64,000 bases of DNA from Rhynochetos jubatus (GCA_027574665.1 CM050650.1:97437086-97501085), one strand, 5' to 3'; shown: positions 10,347 through 24,913, numbered from the stretch's first letter. Notes: generated from the sequence alone by a model not told the origin. Numbers and translations are program-made.

Positions 10347-13300
10347 ATGGTAGATACTAACTAGTTAGTAGTAACTAACAGATGTTTTATTGCTCATCAG
10401 AGATGAAAATCATTAAATGAATGCAAAAATGTAGTGGCATTATGAATAATTCTCAAAGAATAAAAATTCTGTTTTGATGAAAGTGTTTATTTTCATAATA
10501 ATAAAAATGAGAGCCATAATAAAAAAGCCCCTTGTAACTACACCATAAAAAGAGAATGCTTTTCTCAAGAAATGTTTCCAAAAAACAACAGAGGTTGTGT
10601 GAAAGAGCAGTTCAGTGCACAGTAGTGGATTCGATTCAGGCAAGCAAAACCAATTACTACTTGTCATTTCTTGAACAGATTAGTTAGAGGTACCTCTTGT
10701 GTGCAGTGTCCCGTAAACTAATACAGCAATGAGATAGTGTAAGCAGCCTGCATCAAGCCACTTCTGATAAAACTCCTGATTTTAGTGAGGTAAAGGCATT
10801 TCAGTAGCATGAAGGGCTTTTGGAAAGGACTCCCATAGGAATCCACAGCATTGGCTTTTAAATTTTGATATTGCAGCTATTTATTTGCTCCAGGCACAGG
10901 ATGTCTGGTGCAAGACATAACATAGTCTCAGGGCTGTACAGTGAAAGTCTGTTTTCCTAAATATTCACAGAAGAATGTAGTACAAAAGCCCATCAGCCAA
11001 AAGTTCGTATCACAATAAAACTTTATAAGTCTCAAATACTTTCTCTGTTCCATGGTAGTGTCGATCTCCCTGACTCATTAAATAGGTTCACAGGTTAATG
11101 ACATCTAAGAAAGCTGTTTTTCATCACATTCCTGGAGTTTCTTTTATGGTTTCTTTTATGTTCTCACCTCGGGCTTAGTTATGAGACTGAAAAGAGGAAC
11201 CGAAATGAAGAACATCTGCCTGAAGGCAGCCAAGCACAAACTGCAGGCAAACCCAGAAAAACAGGCTGAAGATGTGGACAGACCAGAGTAGAAGTAACCA
11301 TGACAGATGAGTCACCAAGTTCAATAAAGACAAAGCTGAGATTGAGGCCATATTAGTTATTCATCAATTAGAACAAATAAACCCCTTTAGAACAATGCAA
11401 AAACCTTTCAGGTCTTGTCAGTGGTATGTTGGAAAAGATGCTTTTAAACAGGCATTAAAAATAAATAGCAAAAATCAAAGCTTCTTATATTGCCAGAAAG
11501 AAAACATAATGTTGTGTTTTCAATCCTTGAAGCAATTGACTGGTAGGGACAGAAACAGAGTGTTCTTTGAGGGGGTTCATCTTGCCCCTAGACCTTCATT
11601 GTAATCCTAAACAAAAGAGCCGACACAGGCAAAGTAAACAAACTAGAAACAGTTTCTTCTTTTAAAATCCAAATGCAAGTTAAAGTACATTGAGGAAAGA
11701 ATTTTGTTTCATTTGTTCTCTGCTGCCCTGCTATTGCCTAGTAACATTTGCAAACAGTGCTGGCTACCACTTGGAATCGGAATTAGTACAAGGGCTGACT
11801 TTCTTCCCTCAAAGAAAATATTGGCTTTTTGGTGAAAAATTGGATGCTGAAGGTCTGAGATTGACCTCATCAGTTTTCAACCTCAAGATTTTATTTTTAA
11901 AACTATGTTTTTTTTTTTTTTTTTAATGTGGAATGCTACTTTCATGCCCTGTGGGAATTGCAGTTCAATTGCTCATATCCTATTTTCTTCCATGATTTTC
12001 AGTGAAAATGAAACATCTCACATGAAAAATGATCACTTTTTAGTGTTTTGTAGAAGCAATTTTCTTCTGGAAACGAACCAGCCACACAATGAAACTTTTC
12101 ACAAGGCAATGCATTTTGGAATTCAAGTTTGTGATGCATGAAAAGCAAAAATTGCCTTGGCTAACCACTTCCAAAGCTGTGGTAAAGGACACTCAAAATT
12201 CACCTGACTTTTCCAAAAATATAATTCAGGATGAAGGGTCAAGCTGCACAGAAGCTAGGGGTCACTACACCTACAGTTGCCTCTGAAACCTCAGTTTAGC
12301 TGCTGTTGGAATCCATTTTCTGCATTAAGTATAAGAGGCAAAAAAGGGTAAGAATAAGGTGTGATTACATAATTAAAGACTTATTTGAAATGTAATTGCA
12401 CGAGGGAACAGAATGAAAGTTGCCAGGAAATCATTCATCTGATGTTTCCTAACTTTCAGTGTCAGGTCTCAGTGCCTCGGTGTGCGTTCCCAGATGGATG
12501 GCTGTGGTCCCACGGTTGTATGACTGTGTTAAGGTACTGTGATGCCAAACCAGCTTATTCAAGCACTCATCTGTGCTTTTTAAGCTGAGCAGACTAAAGC
12601 GACTAAAGTGGCTGCTGGAGTGTCTGCTAAAGCGACTCTCCAGCATCTGGGCTGAAGCTGGCCAACATCTATGATGCTAACAGCACAAGCAGAGCTTGCT
12701 TAGCGACACCTAAAAGAGTAAATGACAGCAAAAGAACTTGCAACCTGACTAATATTCTTTTTGCATATTAGTTTTGAAGTTAATTCCTTAGCTGTTTATT
12801 TGAAAAGATGACTGAAACAACTTCTGTTGCATGACAGCATAAGAATCTCCATCCTCAGATTTGAACCTTCAGTTGTTTTTTCACATCGAAACTTGATGGA
12901 TCTGACTTTTGGATAACATCAGTCTGTTATTCATTGTGGGAATATGGGTCCAAGTGCTAGTGCTTAGATGTCCTTGTGAAGGAGAAAGAGAAATACAGTG
13001 CTGCTTCTGCGGAGTGAACTTGTGCTCTACATGGGATGTCTTCATTGAGGATGGGTAGCTGTGCCTGCCTTTCAAAGCACGAGTGAAGGCATGTTGCTTG
13101 TTCTAGCATATGTTTTCCATTCCTCCTCCTCACTCAGAGTTGGAGGTTCTTGAGCTCACTGTGTGGTTGTGCTAGGAAGCATGGGGTTAGTTGGGAGCTG
13201 AAGGCTTCTCATTCTTAGGCATGAAAAATGCCAAGCCTCTGAGATGTGTCTCAGCTCCTTTTCACCAGAGTTCAGTGATGACTCCTACCTTCCCATATTT

Positions 13301-16300
13301 GTGTGCTTAGTTATTTTAGTATTGCCAAATATCAAAGATTTGGTGGAAAAGATGGTATGATGCAAAATTCTCAGAGAAGGAGGTGCAATGCAGTTTTGTA
13401 AGAGCTGGGGATCCACAACCAGCCCTGTGCAGCAGTATCTCGTTGAAACAATCACAGGAAGGTTACTGCAATAAATAGAAAAGTTATAAAAAAAAGGGAG
13501 ACATTGAAAACTACGGTTATTTCTTCTAAATTCTTTTAAAGATGCTCTGCTGCAGCTGTGCAAAGGACTTCTTGATGCTCCGTATGGATGCTGACTCATT
13601 CTGATGTCAAATGCCTGAAGCCTGCAGGAAATTGCGGGTTTGTTGCTGAGTCACAGTGGCATGTACATCTTGTTAGCTTCAGCCGGCATACAGGAAGGAC
13701 TGACCTCTCGCTCCTCGCATCTCTCCTTGTCTCTCACAGGTTGAGAGGACTGCGGTGTGCTTTGGAGATGTCCTAGAGGATAAGGCTAGGAATACCCTGG
13801 GATGCTATTTATTTCCTAGTAGCTTCTTGAGCTCCTCATTAAAATGGAATGCTAGGTGGAGGAGAAATGCGTATTATATAGACTGGATCAATAATGACCT
13901 TTTAAACTATTCTGGTATTTCTATTAAAAGATCCTCTTCTCTCCCTCAGTAATGGAAAGAAGCAGGGTCAGAACTCTGTGTGTCTGTTACACGTGGTGCT
14001 AGCAACACCACTTATTATGCACCACCGGAGGCACCACTGAAGACAGCCTTTGTACAATACTGGGTTTAGTTGTTTATACCTTTTTGAAGCATTGAGTTTA
14101 AGCCAAAACTTTTCACACCCTGCCTGTGCCTCTGGCTGGATTCCATAGTATTTCAGCCAAATAATTCAGCTCCTTCAGTGAATGAGCCTAGGAACAACGT
14201 GCCACTTTGCTCATGTTAGTCCTTTCTTTGAAATGCTCCAGCACCACCCTTCTTTGAAGCAGGGATTTTAAGTTTGGCAGAGGGATAGCTCTCATGTCAA
14301 AAATAAGCCTTCCATCCTGCCTGTGAAAATCCTCACTTTTTAAAAAAAAAGTCTTAATAATTATATCAATTGCAATTCGTGCAGGTTCAATTGTGAGAAA
14401 GTTGTTACTTTAGGCTTTTCAGATATCTCCTACAGAAACTAAAGATTGTTGCAAATTTAATTTCTACTTTAAGCCGATACTTTACTCTTGGCTGACTGGA
14501 TGTGTTATGTGTACTTTCCCCACAGAGTAAATATGCTTAAATCAATGATATTGGGGGGAAATCAGAAAAACTTTCTATGTTCTGGGCTGCTTCTACCCCT
14601 ATACTGGTCTTCTGTATGTAGAAGGGGAAGCAACACAGAATAGTGCTTGGCTGAGAAAACAAAGAATTGCAGAAAAGGATGTTGGTGAGATGGGGTCTGT
14701 GATGGTGAAGAAAGAGAAGAATAAGGCAAAACTGCATAACAGAGCCTAAAAACTTCCTGGAGAGTGACTGTGGAAAGAGTGGGACCAAATGTGTTAGGGT
14801 CAGAAATAAGCCTGGGAGAAAAGAACAGGGATGACTGGGTAAAGGTACTAGAACAAATGTGTTGGGAATATAGGCTAGAACTAGAGGAGGAAGAAAAGGA
14901 GCAGTAGCACCTTGAATTATGGAAGGAGTGATAAGTGATGGAGAGAGGTTACAAGAGGAACCTCTTAAAGAAGAAATAGCAGTAAAGTTTGTGGGCAGTT
15001 TGTTGCTGGAGGAACTCAAGATGCTGGAGATCCTCCTTTCCCTTGGTACAAACAAATACCTGTGGAAACCTAAAGGGAAAGCTTAGGATCTTTAACTGTA
15101 AGTGGAAAGAACGTATTATACTACGTATACGGCAGGACATTGAATTCAGTCTATATAGAAAAACTCAATTCTAGTGTTACTTAATTTCTGATTTCCTAAC
15201 TTTGAAAGTTTTTAAATGATAATCCTGTGTCTTTATAGTGTTTTTGTCTTCTGTGTAGCTTAATGAAGATTTTTTCTATTACCCCAGCACTGCAATGGGA
15301 ATCACAAGGTCAAGCAATTCAGTCAGCATGCTTACATGATTTGCAAGTGGTTCATTATCTTTTCATCTTGTCAAGGAGGGATTTGTATATTTGAATGGTG
15401 TTTTGTTTTGGTAGGCTTTCCTTCCTTGTGTGTTTACACTGGAGAAGGCAAGGCAGTGGACACTCATCTTGCTTAGTGAAGTTTGCGATGATCCTTAGTT
15501 TCTGTAGGATATATCTAACAAAATTATCTTATTTAGGGTTTTTTTATGAACTAAGTTTGGTGTACACTTCATAAAGTTTAATTGTACTTGAATAGTGTTT
15601 ATTCTGAGGATTTACCTGATATATTTACATCATTCCATATACAAAACCCAACTATTAATTTAATGTGAAAAAATCAGGAAAAAATATTTTTACTAATTAG
15701 TATAATTTGTATGTTAGTATATGTCATGGGAGAGAGTCAGAGTGGAAGATTTGGTTAGCATGGAGGATAAATAGTGAGATGATGAGTTTTCTGCCTAAAA
15801 TTCATAGTTATAAATCCAGTCTATGTAGGTAGGGACCAATGATTTCGATGACTAGCAACAATGGTATCACCTAGTTTCTAAGAAATAATTTGTAAAAACT
15901 TTCTCTAATTTTTAAAAGCAAATGCTGCCCTCATACAAAGTATCATTGGTACTCATTTTGCCCTATTCTTTGTCTCCTAGAGCCAGTGAGGAGGGAACAT
16001 TCATTCTCCATAGCTCTCCTAACAAGTATATCCTCAAACCTGTAGATCCTGGGGCAGTGTGTGGTGAGGGGTATCAGGATCTGGTGCTCCTCTGCAAACA
16101 GGAGCAGGGATTTTAATGAGAGCATACCTGTCTAGCTTTGGGAGCAGTTGTTACTCTTGAACAGAAGTTTCTTCTCTCACTCACACATCTCAGGTAATGA
16201 GAATGGTCACACTGCAAACACTCATCACACTAATGAGGTGCTTAAGCACCTGTTCCACTCTTTGTGTTAATCCTGTTTCTAGGCAGGTGTAGCCTGGCAG

Positions 16301-16640
16301 CAGCACAGTCATTGTCTCATTATCACAAGGTCAGGTTCCTCTTTGCTATTTTTGTAATGACTTTTACCTTGGGCCTCTACACCTAGTGTCCTTACGCTTC
16401 GCTAAATCAGATTGCTGTATGGTTCACTGGAAAAAAGCTGTCTTCTAAATTAAACTGAATCAGTAGCAAGCAAGTGAGGATTTGGCACCTTTTCTTGTTC
16501 ATGTGAGCAGGTAGGGAGTTTTTCCTTATACTCTCTCTGGATCCTATTTGGAAGGACAGTCAGGTACTTGCTGAAAATGCAAGCAGGTGTCTACAAAAGA
16601 GTATTAATTCATTATTGAACATAGCTACAGGGTAGAGAGA
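10347..16640. other. Intergenic DNA, no gene seen
   Basis: No recognised gene. The + strand at about 14680-14960 is strongly purine-rich, and this bias alone produces the 172-residue Ser/Leu/Pro-rich ORF on the - strand at 14537-15055, which I do not accept as a gene. There is a poly-T run at 11908-11924. The remainder is AT-rich with short unrecognised ORFs. Confidence 0.5.
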
Positions 16641-16647
16641 GTTATTT

Positions 16648-17282
16648 GTGAGTGAGAGTTTGAACCTCTGGTCTAGATATGGGAAAGAACTTGCCTATGA
16701 TACTGTAACTAATCAGCTTTCAGAAGGCAGAAGCATGGTAGATGTGAACTGGCCTGATAAGGCAGCGAGGCAGATCGGTCAGAAATTACATCTACACAAC
16801 ACCTTTATTTACCAGTCTGTGCCAATGTTGTTCAACTTCTTAACAAAAGTCTACCTCCTTTTCCCCCATTGGACTGTCAGCCTAAATGTGAATCAATATA
16901 TGAACGTGGCCAAGAACAGCTCTTGGATCCTGAGGTTAACTGGAACTGCCTGACTCGTGCCCTTATGTCTAATCTCTTGTGCCTTCCAAAGTGGGTTAGC
17001 ATATCTACGCCACTTACTAGGAGTGGTCCCTGGCCTGTGCTAAGCCCTGAACTATGCGAAGGCATTGCCCAGTGGAATGCCCCTGGCATGGGGGCACGTA
17101 CCAAACCCATGTCAGGCTCACTGATGGTGGGAAGCGTTGGAATAGTCCATTATCAGCAAGGAAGAGCTGTGGGCCATGAGTACACTAACAGAGAGTCTCC
17201 CAAATTGATTCCATTATATACCTTCATCTATTGTGCACGTGGATGTTTCCCTGCCATTGTCTGGAGGTCTATCAGTGTATGA
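16648..17282 (+). other. Unrecognised overlapping-ORF patch, possible decayed coding sequence or exon
   Basis: Two + strand frames overlap here. Frame one is open for 101 codons (16648-16953). Frame three is open from 16761 to the stop at 17280-17282, 173 codons. Base composition is visibly richer in G+C than the flanks, and the third-frame peptide has an ordinary protein-like composition with several Trp, Cys and Pro residues (for example ...PKWVSISTPLT... and ...GPWPVLSPELCEGIAQW...). A possible splice acceptor with a pyrimidine tract precedes 16816. I recognise no domain. It could be a frameshifted remnant of a mobile element, a pseudogene, or an exon of an unannotated gene. The long frame has no ATG near its start; its first in-frame ATG lies in the middle of the frame. 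Confidence 0.35.
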
Positions 17283-20200
17283 ATCATCCTCACAGGCTTG
17301 ATTAAAAGAACAGTAATAACAATATATAAATCTATTCGTGTAGCCTTGACCCAGTGGTATTTCAAAGGATAGGGTAGAAATTTTAAGTATGTACATTATA
17401 AAGCATCAGAGGCAACATGCTTAACTTCAGTCTGTCCTGTTCCTTTCTATTATAGCTAATGAGTTTTTAATTCAGTGGTTCAACCTCGAGGATGTTTGCT
17501 TCAAGTATGACAAATGATAAATGGCATTTGTGGAATCCACTGATACTACCTGACTCAAGTAAATGTGCAAAATTGCAGCACGATGATCAACATTCACTAT
17601 ATTCTCTGCTGCAGCATGTGCTGCTGTACATATGAACTACTTTTAAGTCATATGGTTGTTTTTTATAACCAAACCTCTTTTCTTCAGTTGCAGATAGAGT
17701 CCCAGTAACATTACACTACAGAAAAAGCCTCTGATTCTTTCCTCTTCCTTCTATGTGTAGACAGTACGACTACATTGGTGTGTAAGATATGCACAGGTGA
17801 GTGGAAGTAAATCTGCATTTCAGGACTACTGTGATTTGCTCTACTGAAAACATATACAGTTTAGTTGTAACTTTTATAAATGCCATATATTAGGCAGCTG
17901 TGTGTTTCCATTCTCCAACTGACCTACCAAGTGCCGAAAAACCCATTGCATCTGCTCTGTGAAGACCCTTACAGATGGTAGGAAGGAAGTCAGAAAGGCA
18001 CTTTAAAGCGACCTTGTAACCCTCACTGTTTAAAAGTATTTTCAGAAAGGTTTTTCTGCAGGTCTTTGAAAAGTCTTTAACATCGATACCAATGCAGTTT
18101 CCTTGAGAGCAATAGAAAAATACACTGAGTTCCTTTGCCATATTTTCTAACTTCTTCTGCTGTCATTTGAGACAAGATGTTTTTGTTTGTTTGTTTGGTT
18201 TTTGGTTTTTTTTTCCCCCATAAATTTATTGGTCATCCTTAATTCAGCTCTGAAGTAGCAGTGAGAGTAAGTGTGTCTCGTAATCAGTCCAGTCTCACCT
18301 GGGACCGAAATACTATGCTGCACTTAATAATAATTGCATGGCTGATGTCATTCCAAGACACAGTTAAGGCTAGGCATTTAGGGCTTTCCATACCTTAACG
18401 TGCATTTTACCTAAATCATCTACCCTGAATCATAGGGGTATCAAATTATCATAGCTTTTTTATCTGGATATAAACAGAGTGGAATGACATTTAACATCAC
18501 TGGATCGAATCTTAAAGCTTATGAAAAGCCCTTCCACTAGTAATAGGATTCAGAGGCTAGTTTTATCTGGTATCTAAAATTGCATATTGGGTCTTCAGGA
18601 GATTTAAAAAAAATTTATTATCTAACTTCCATTTAAGTCACAGGCCATTCCAGTCACCTCTCTCTGTGAGCATTGATATATGGCATGAGCTTGCACTGAG
18701 ACAAATTTTGGTATCAAAGGATTATCAACAGTAAGAAAAATAAGATGTGTAGGTGAAAATTTCAAATAGCGTTTATTTGCCTTTATGAATTTGACCCTAA
18801 CTCATTAGATCATGAAAGAGAAGTCACTTAAACTAACTGTATGAGCTCCTAGGGTGTTAAACTACAGATGGAGCAACAAAAGAGTCACATCTCCTTTAAG
18901 TTCCTCAAATAGTTAGACAGTTCCCATCTTCTGTTCTTATATGTTTAACTCTATCTACTTTTCCAAGTTTGGCAAAACTGAACCCTGAGCTTTCAAGTAT
19001 AGCTCTTGAAAGAGTTCTTCTCGAGACCAGGAACTCTAGTGTCATGAGTCTTCTAAGAATTTCTTTCTAAGGAGGTTTTCAACTGTGCAGGCAGACCAAT
19101 GGCATGGAAATAGTTAGGACTACATCCAGATGGGAAAACTGTTACTGAAGTACTGATGAACCTCAGAGTGAAAACATTTTACAGAAATGTGTTTAAGAAT
19201 ATACAGTTTTCTTCAGAGAAAAGGAACCTTCTGACATTACCGCTGGTTTTGGAGTACCACCTAGAGACCCTAGATATTCATGCCTAAGTCCATGCCTTGT
19301 TGAGATCTTGAGTTTGATGTCGTTTGCAGTCACCTCTTCTTCTTCATTCCTTTTCTATAAGTGTTAAAAAAATGTCTGATTTCATTTTAACACCATGAAG
19401 TAGTAATGAATGTTACAAAATTGAATTGGTAACCTCAGTCAACATTTTTTTTGAGAAAATCCTCCATTAATAACTGAAGAATGTAAGGGTCCTGGCAAAT
19501 TATCACAACCCAGCTAAGTAAGTTGAAGCGTAAGTGGGTTTTAGCTATTATTTTTCTGGGAACAGAACCTGTTTAGAGACAGAGAGTGCATTGCAGGTTT
19601 AATAAGCCGCCTGTTACAGAGGAAGGTTTACTAGTAAATCCTTCAGCATTTCTACTTTCCTGCTAGTTATTCCTTGCAGCTTTTCTTCCATAATGGAGAT
19701 TTATGCTGAAACTAAGTATTCTTTCTTGTCTAAATAATGTAAGGTATTCCTATTGGTTGCAAATCAAGTACCTGCAGTATCAAGATATTTTATACTCGAT
19801 TCCAGGACTATTGTTTCACAGCTTTTTGACATTAACCATAAATCTGTGAGGATGGTGCCACCTAATGTTAATAGGGAACATGACAACTATTTTCCTTTGC
19901 TATTGTTAAGCTACCAGTTGGGATTGAAGGTTAGTAATTTAGTATTCTTTTATCCCTTCTGCCTAATTATCTGGAAGGGTGTTCTGACAGAGATTTCAAT
20001 TGAATGACTGAAAAGTTCTAATAGTCCTAGAGGATTCACTTCTAGTCTGGTCTTTTTTCATCAATATATTTTGAATTATTTCAAATTTTTAAAAGATACA
20101 AATTATAGGAAAAGTTTGACAAAAAATCTCAGGTGTAGCTGCAGTCAGATCCACCTCTCACCTGAAAACATTTTCAAACACTGCTGGAGGAGGAGGCAGC

Positions 20201-22872
20201 AGAATTTAATAGATACTGTACCCACCAAGAAGAAACAAGGGAAAATGACTCAGAGAAGCCTTAGCAGAGTAGCAGCTCTCATGTCCTGCATAACTATTGT
20301 CTTTCCACCTGCATTGCTTCAGGGTTAGCCATGATCATGCCTAGTCACTGCTTTACACCTTTGTGCTTGCGTAGTGCCACTCTCATTTACACCAATGGAG
20401 CCTACTCAGGTTTTGAGTGTATGTATTGTGGTTTGCAGCAATTCACCCCTTTTGCCTTGCGGTAACTTCAGGTATTGAGTCTCAGACCTGGCTGAACATG
20501 GTCAAAAATGTATTTTAAAGAATCTTTTCCATAAGAGGAAAGGGGCTTTTAAAGTTGTGTAAAGGCAAGCAGAGATTAGATACCTACCTTGAAGAAAGAC
20601 ATTATGGAGACCTACTTTGAGATGCTTGGTTTCTTAGGCCATTTTTTGATAATTGGTTATGGAAACTGTCGTTCTGATATAAGATGAGCTGTTTGGTACA
20701 GTGCTATGCAAGACAGAGTGCCCTTGTCTTTTAACTTGTGCAAATGGTGTATATAATTCTTCACCTTTTTCCACGTAATCAAACAAACTCATTCATAGTG
20801 GTTTGGGTGAGGCTGTATGTCTCTCACTTAGGGTGTTTTTTGGAACTTGTTTCTAAAAATTACAGTAATGATTCCTGATTAAAAAACATCCCAAGCATAG
20901 TTATGGATAAATAAAGGATAAACATTGTGACTGTGGATGCACATTTTAATTAACTAGAAAGTCACATCTTCTTTTCACTGATCCTCTTGCTCTCTCTCTC
21001 TCCAGGCTCACGCGTGGTGACTGTAGAGAGCTGAATAATGTTTTAGCGCCACAACTTTCATTAAAGCTATCAAAACCATGCAGTTAGTTCCCTGAGCTCA
21101 ACCTTGAAAACATAAAGGTTACTGTTTCTCTGTATCTAAGAGCATGAATGCTTTTAACTAGCTCAGGACCACCATTGTTTCATGTGATAAATAACACCTT
21201 TATATGAGTAGAATTATATTAAATGCTCAACATTACTATGATATTCTTCGGGTCTTTTGAAAGCCTCTTAATAGAAATATGACGATGGATGAAAAAGTAC
21301 AATATTCAGATGACTGGAAACAGGAGTTACAAGAATCAAAAACTCAGTCATTACACAGCAAGCAGATAAAGTGAGTGCAGTATCGTCTATATATTCAGGT
21401 CATCAGATGAAAAGGGTTTTGAGACAGTTATGACCTTTTTATGTTATCATTCATTGACCCCACTAGTACGTATTGTAAATAGCTTTTTCCTTTGCATAGA
21501 AAGAATTATCATTTTTTTTAAAACCAACCAACCTGATAAAGGTTTATATTTTGCTTAACATACTTGTATCATTCCATAGTTCAGATGAGACTGGTGCAGC
21601 AAAGATGTTTGTTTTATCAGGCTATAAAATCCAAAAGACAGATTCATGTGATGAGTATAATACAAAATAGATTCTCAATTCTATATAGTTTTATTTTCCC
21701 CTGTTTCTGCTTATCAACTTTTCAGATACTTAAATAACTTTAAGAGGCTAAAAATACTCTTCTTTGGGTATATTTGACTGTGGGACAAGCATGCTCTGAA
21801 GACAACTCATAGTCCTTGTTGCTGGGTGTGCTCCTGGCTGCGTTCTGACTCCATGTAAGGACAAGAAGTGGGTGTATGTCATCCTGTGTTTGAACTTGTT
21901 TCTCTTGAAGGGAAACTCAGGTGTGTGGGTAGCAAAGGAGCTGAAGCAATAGTGAAGTAAGTACTTAGGTCTGCACTGTCTAGACCAGATCAGTGCAGAT
22001 CAGGTTGGAGTGGACTAAAAAACACTGGACCGCAATCAGTGAGACAGTCCCATTAATACCAGTGGCAAGATACACACAACTGAATCTGGACACCATAAAA
22101 TAAAAGTCATAAATAATTTCATATACAAACCATACAAACTTTTATTTACTGATTAAGACTGATTTACTAATTAAGGGTTTGACAATAAAAAAAGAAAAAT
22201 AAAACAAAAAATCTTTCCTTTAAACCACCAAATTCTCAAAGAAACTGTTTCCTCCAGCACTGGCTGGTTTTCAAGGCTTCCTTGAAAATATAACATAGAA
22301 ATATATTTTTAAAACAAACGTTGAGATTTTTAAATTGACTTGCCCAGGGGCACTGAGGCTACAAGAAAATGCAAAAGCTACTTTACCACTTGTTATTCTT
22401 GAGTGCTGTTAATAATACGTCTTTACACTGTTTCCTATGGGAATTCAGGAAAACATGACATTTGTTTGATATCACTGATTCTCTACAAGTGAATCAGAAC
22501 CATATTCGTATTCAGTGATTGCTAGAAAAAACCCCAGATTTTGGAGGTTAATTTTGGATAAACTCATATAACTAGGCTTAGATTTTCACAGCTGTGGTCA
22601 GTTTGCCCCTGTATTCTTATGACTGGTTTTGACTTGTTGCTCCTAATTAGGAAAGCATTCGTAGAAGATATTAAACCTGGTGCTACCTCTTTATAGAAGA
22701 GTCTCTCACTGGTGATATATATAATTAATATATAAAATTATATTTCTTATCATTATCTGACTCAGTGATCTTGGAATCAGTTTACATCAAGTGGAACAAT
22801 TTTAACAAGGAAGATTAAGCTCCTTTGTCACTTATTCCTTTAACAACAGCAGCTGTTGGCCTGATTTAAAAT
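17283..22872. other. Intergenic DNA, no gene seen
   Basis: AT-rich sequence with a TTTG repeat running into poly-T at about 18179-18215. ORFs are under 90 codons and unrecognised. A short CT repeat is present near 20990. Confidence 0.5.
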
Positions 22873-23118
22873 GAATAGAATAGAATAGAACAGAACAGAA
22901 TAGAATAGAATGGAATAGTTCAGTTGTAAGGGCCCTACAATGATCATCTTGTCCAACTGCCTGACCAAAAGCTAAAGCATGTTGTTAAAGTCATTAACCA
23001 AATGCCTTCTAAGCACTCTCAGTCTTGGGGTCTCTTCCGGTGTTTGACCACTCTCTTGGTAAAGAGTTGGTTCCTAATATCTAGTCTGAACCTGCCCTGA
23101 TGCAGCTTTGGACTATTA
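22873..23118 (-). mobile_element. CR1 LINE fragment, reverse orientation, with expanded pentanucleotide tail
   Basis: Reverse-strand CR1 3' end. On the + strand it opens with a GAATA-type pentanucleotide array (22873-22919) that has apparently grown from the CR1 3' terminal repeat, followed by diverged 3' UTR and the end of the reverse transcriptase region. It is more diverged than the copies at 9994 and 36200, so probably older. Confidence 0.82.
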
Positions 23119-24289
23119 AGCATTTGAACATGACTATTATGGAATTGGTATGGAGGGTAGAATTGCATACTTAAATCCATTCAGGCATGAGTTTAATTGA
23201 AGCCATACCTACTGTACTCTAGATGAGCATACTTTATTGAAAAAATGAAAAGTATATAATCCTCTCTCTCTGAATAAGACAAGTGTTCTACTAGGGAAAG
23301 GGAATAAGTACATATGAATACAATATATTAACCAGAGTGTTCTGTGCATGCAAAAATCATAAAGGAGAATTTATTTCCATAGCGGACAGATTTACTGAGG
23401 GGATAAAAATAAATATTACTGGAGTTATGGTGCAGTAGCACAAAGACATCAAAAGATCTAGGTAGTTAGGCTAATGAAGTTGGGGTCAAGTTTTAATCAG
23501 CAGAACTACAGAAGCTTAAATTAAGCATAATCGCCCAGTACAGATTTCCTCTGCATCTGTAAAATGCTGAAAATTACTCCAGCAATGATCTTAAAGAAAA
23601 TTTCCTTTAAGTTTGTTTTAAGATTACAGATGTTACCCAAGGAAGACCCTAAATTAGCAGCTATAAAGAGTTTTTCAAAGTAAGTACATAATGTGAGTAA
23701 ATGTGCACTTTTTTTTGTTTGATTTCTTTGACTTTTTCCAATTTATAAGTAAAATTTAAATGGCAGACACAATTAATTTCTCTTTATAGATCATATACAT
23801 ATCTACTTTTTGGAAACTATTAGAAAATTCAGGACTGGAGAATGATTTGCATTAGTATTGTTAATAGTTGCAGATTATGTACTAAATTTCCTATGGTACT
23901 ATCATTACTTTAAGTGATTTGCATGATTGTGTACTATGAAACCAACAGTTTCTCAGCAAAAATACTTGACAAGTCATCTACCAGGCAGGCTGAAATATTT
24001 GCATGCTGCAAGGATGTGGGATCAGTCTGTTCCTGTTGTACTTGAAAGATGTTTCTCCATTTACTGTTGCATTGCAATGGAGCACCTCTCCTTGTAGTGT
24101 TAATGTATTTCAGGGGCAGCTTGCCATTGGTGAGCTTGTTTGGTTTAACTGGGGAGAATTTGGAAGGTTTGTCGGAGGCACATCTAAACTCCCTTCCTAA
24201 GTCTAAGTGGAAGGTCAAGGGTGTTGTGTAATGCTAGATAGCATTACAGGAATAGCTGTGAAATGGATGCTGTTACTGGTGCTCACATG
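23119..24289. other. Intergenic DNA, no gene seen
   Basis: AT-rich. Opposing ORFs at 23934-24231 (94 residues on -, 60-65 residues on +) overlap each other and match nothing I recognise. Confidence 0.45.
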
Positions 24290-24294
24290 ATGTA

Positions 24295-24913
24295 TGTGCT
24301 AGTTTTGGCTGGGATAGAGTTAATTTTTTTCACAGTAGCTAGTGTTACAGGCCTGAAGCTGTGTTTTGGATTTGTGCTGAGAAGAATGTTGACAACACAC
24401 TGTTTTTAATTGTTGCCAAGCAATGTTTCCATTAAGTGAAGGGGTTTTTTTCAGTTTCTCATACTGCATCGGTGTTCCCAGCCTTTCCTTTACAAGAAGC
24501 TGTGAGGAAAAACAGCCAGGGCAGCTGACCCGAACTGACCAAAGGGATATAAAACATCATGCTCACTATATAAGTTGTGGGGAGTTTACTGGGGGAGGTG
24601 ATCATTGCTCAGGGACTAGCTGGTCATCAGTCAGTGGATGGTGAGCAGTTGTATGAATTTTTGTTGCTGTTGGTTTCCTTTTCAATGTGTATAATAATAA
24701 TAATTATTATTAATAGTAGTTTCATTATGTATAACTATTATTAATACAATTATTTTATTGATATCATTATTGATTTTCAATTATTAAACTTCTCTTATCT
24801 TAATCCAAAAGTTTTCTTACCTTTTTCCTCCATTTGTCTCCCCTATCCTACTGGGGAAGGTGACTGAGCTTCTGTGTAGTGCTTAGTTGCTGACTGTGGT
24901 TAAAACACAAACA
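24295..24913 (+). mobile_element. Solo LTR with perfect 5-bp target-site duplication
   Basis: It starts TGTGCTAG and ends AACA. It is flanked directly by ATGTA on both sides (24290-24294 and 24914-24918), a perfect 5-bp target-site duplication. TATATAAG is at 24567-24574 and ATTAAA at 24783-24788. An ATA/TTA-rich microsatellite-like stretch lies at about 24690-24780, within R/U5. A 5-bp duplication fits the ERVL class (established); the same family is seen at 8294, 58045-59134 and 60048. No internal viral genes remain. Confidence 0.92.

Noticed and set aside
14537..15055. 172-residue reverse-strand ORF
   Set aside because: It arises from a purine-rich + strand. The Ser/Leu/Pro/Phe-rich product has no recognisable domain and no splice or promoter context.
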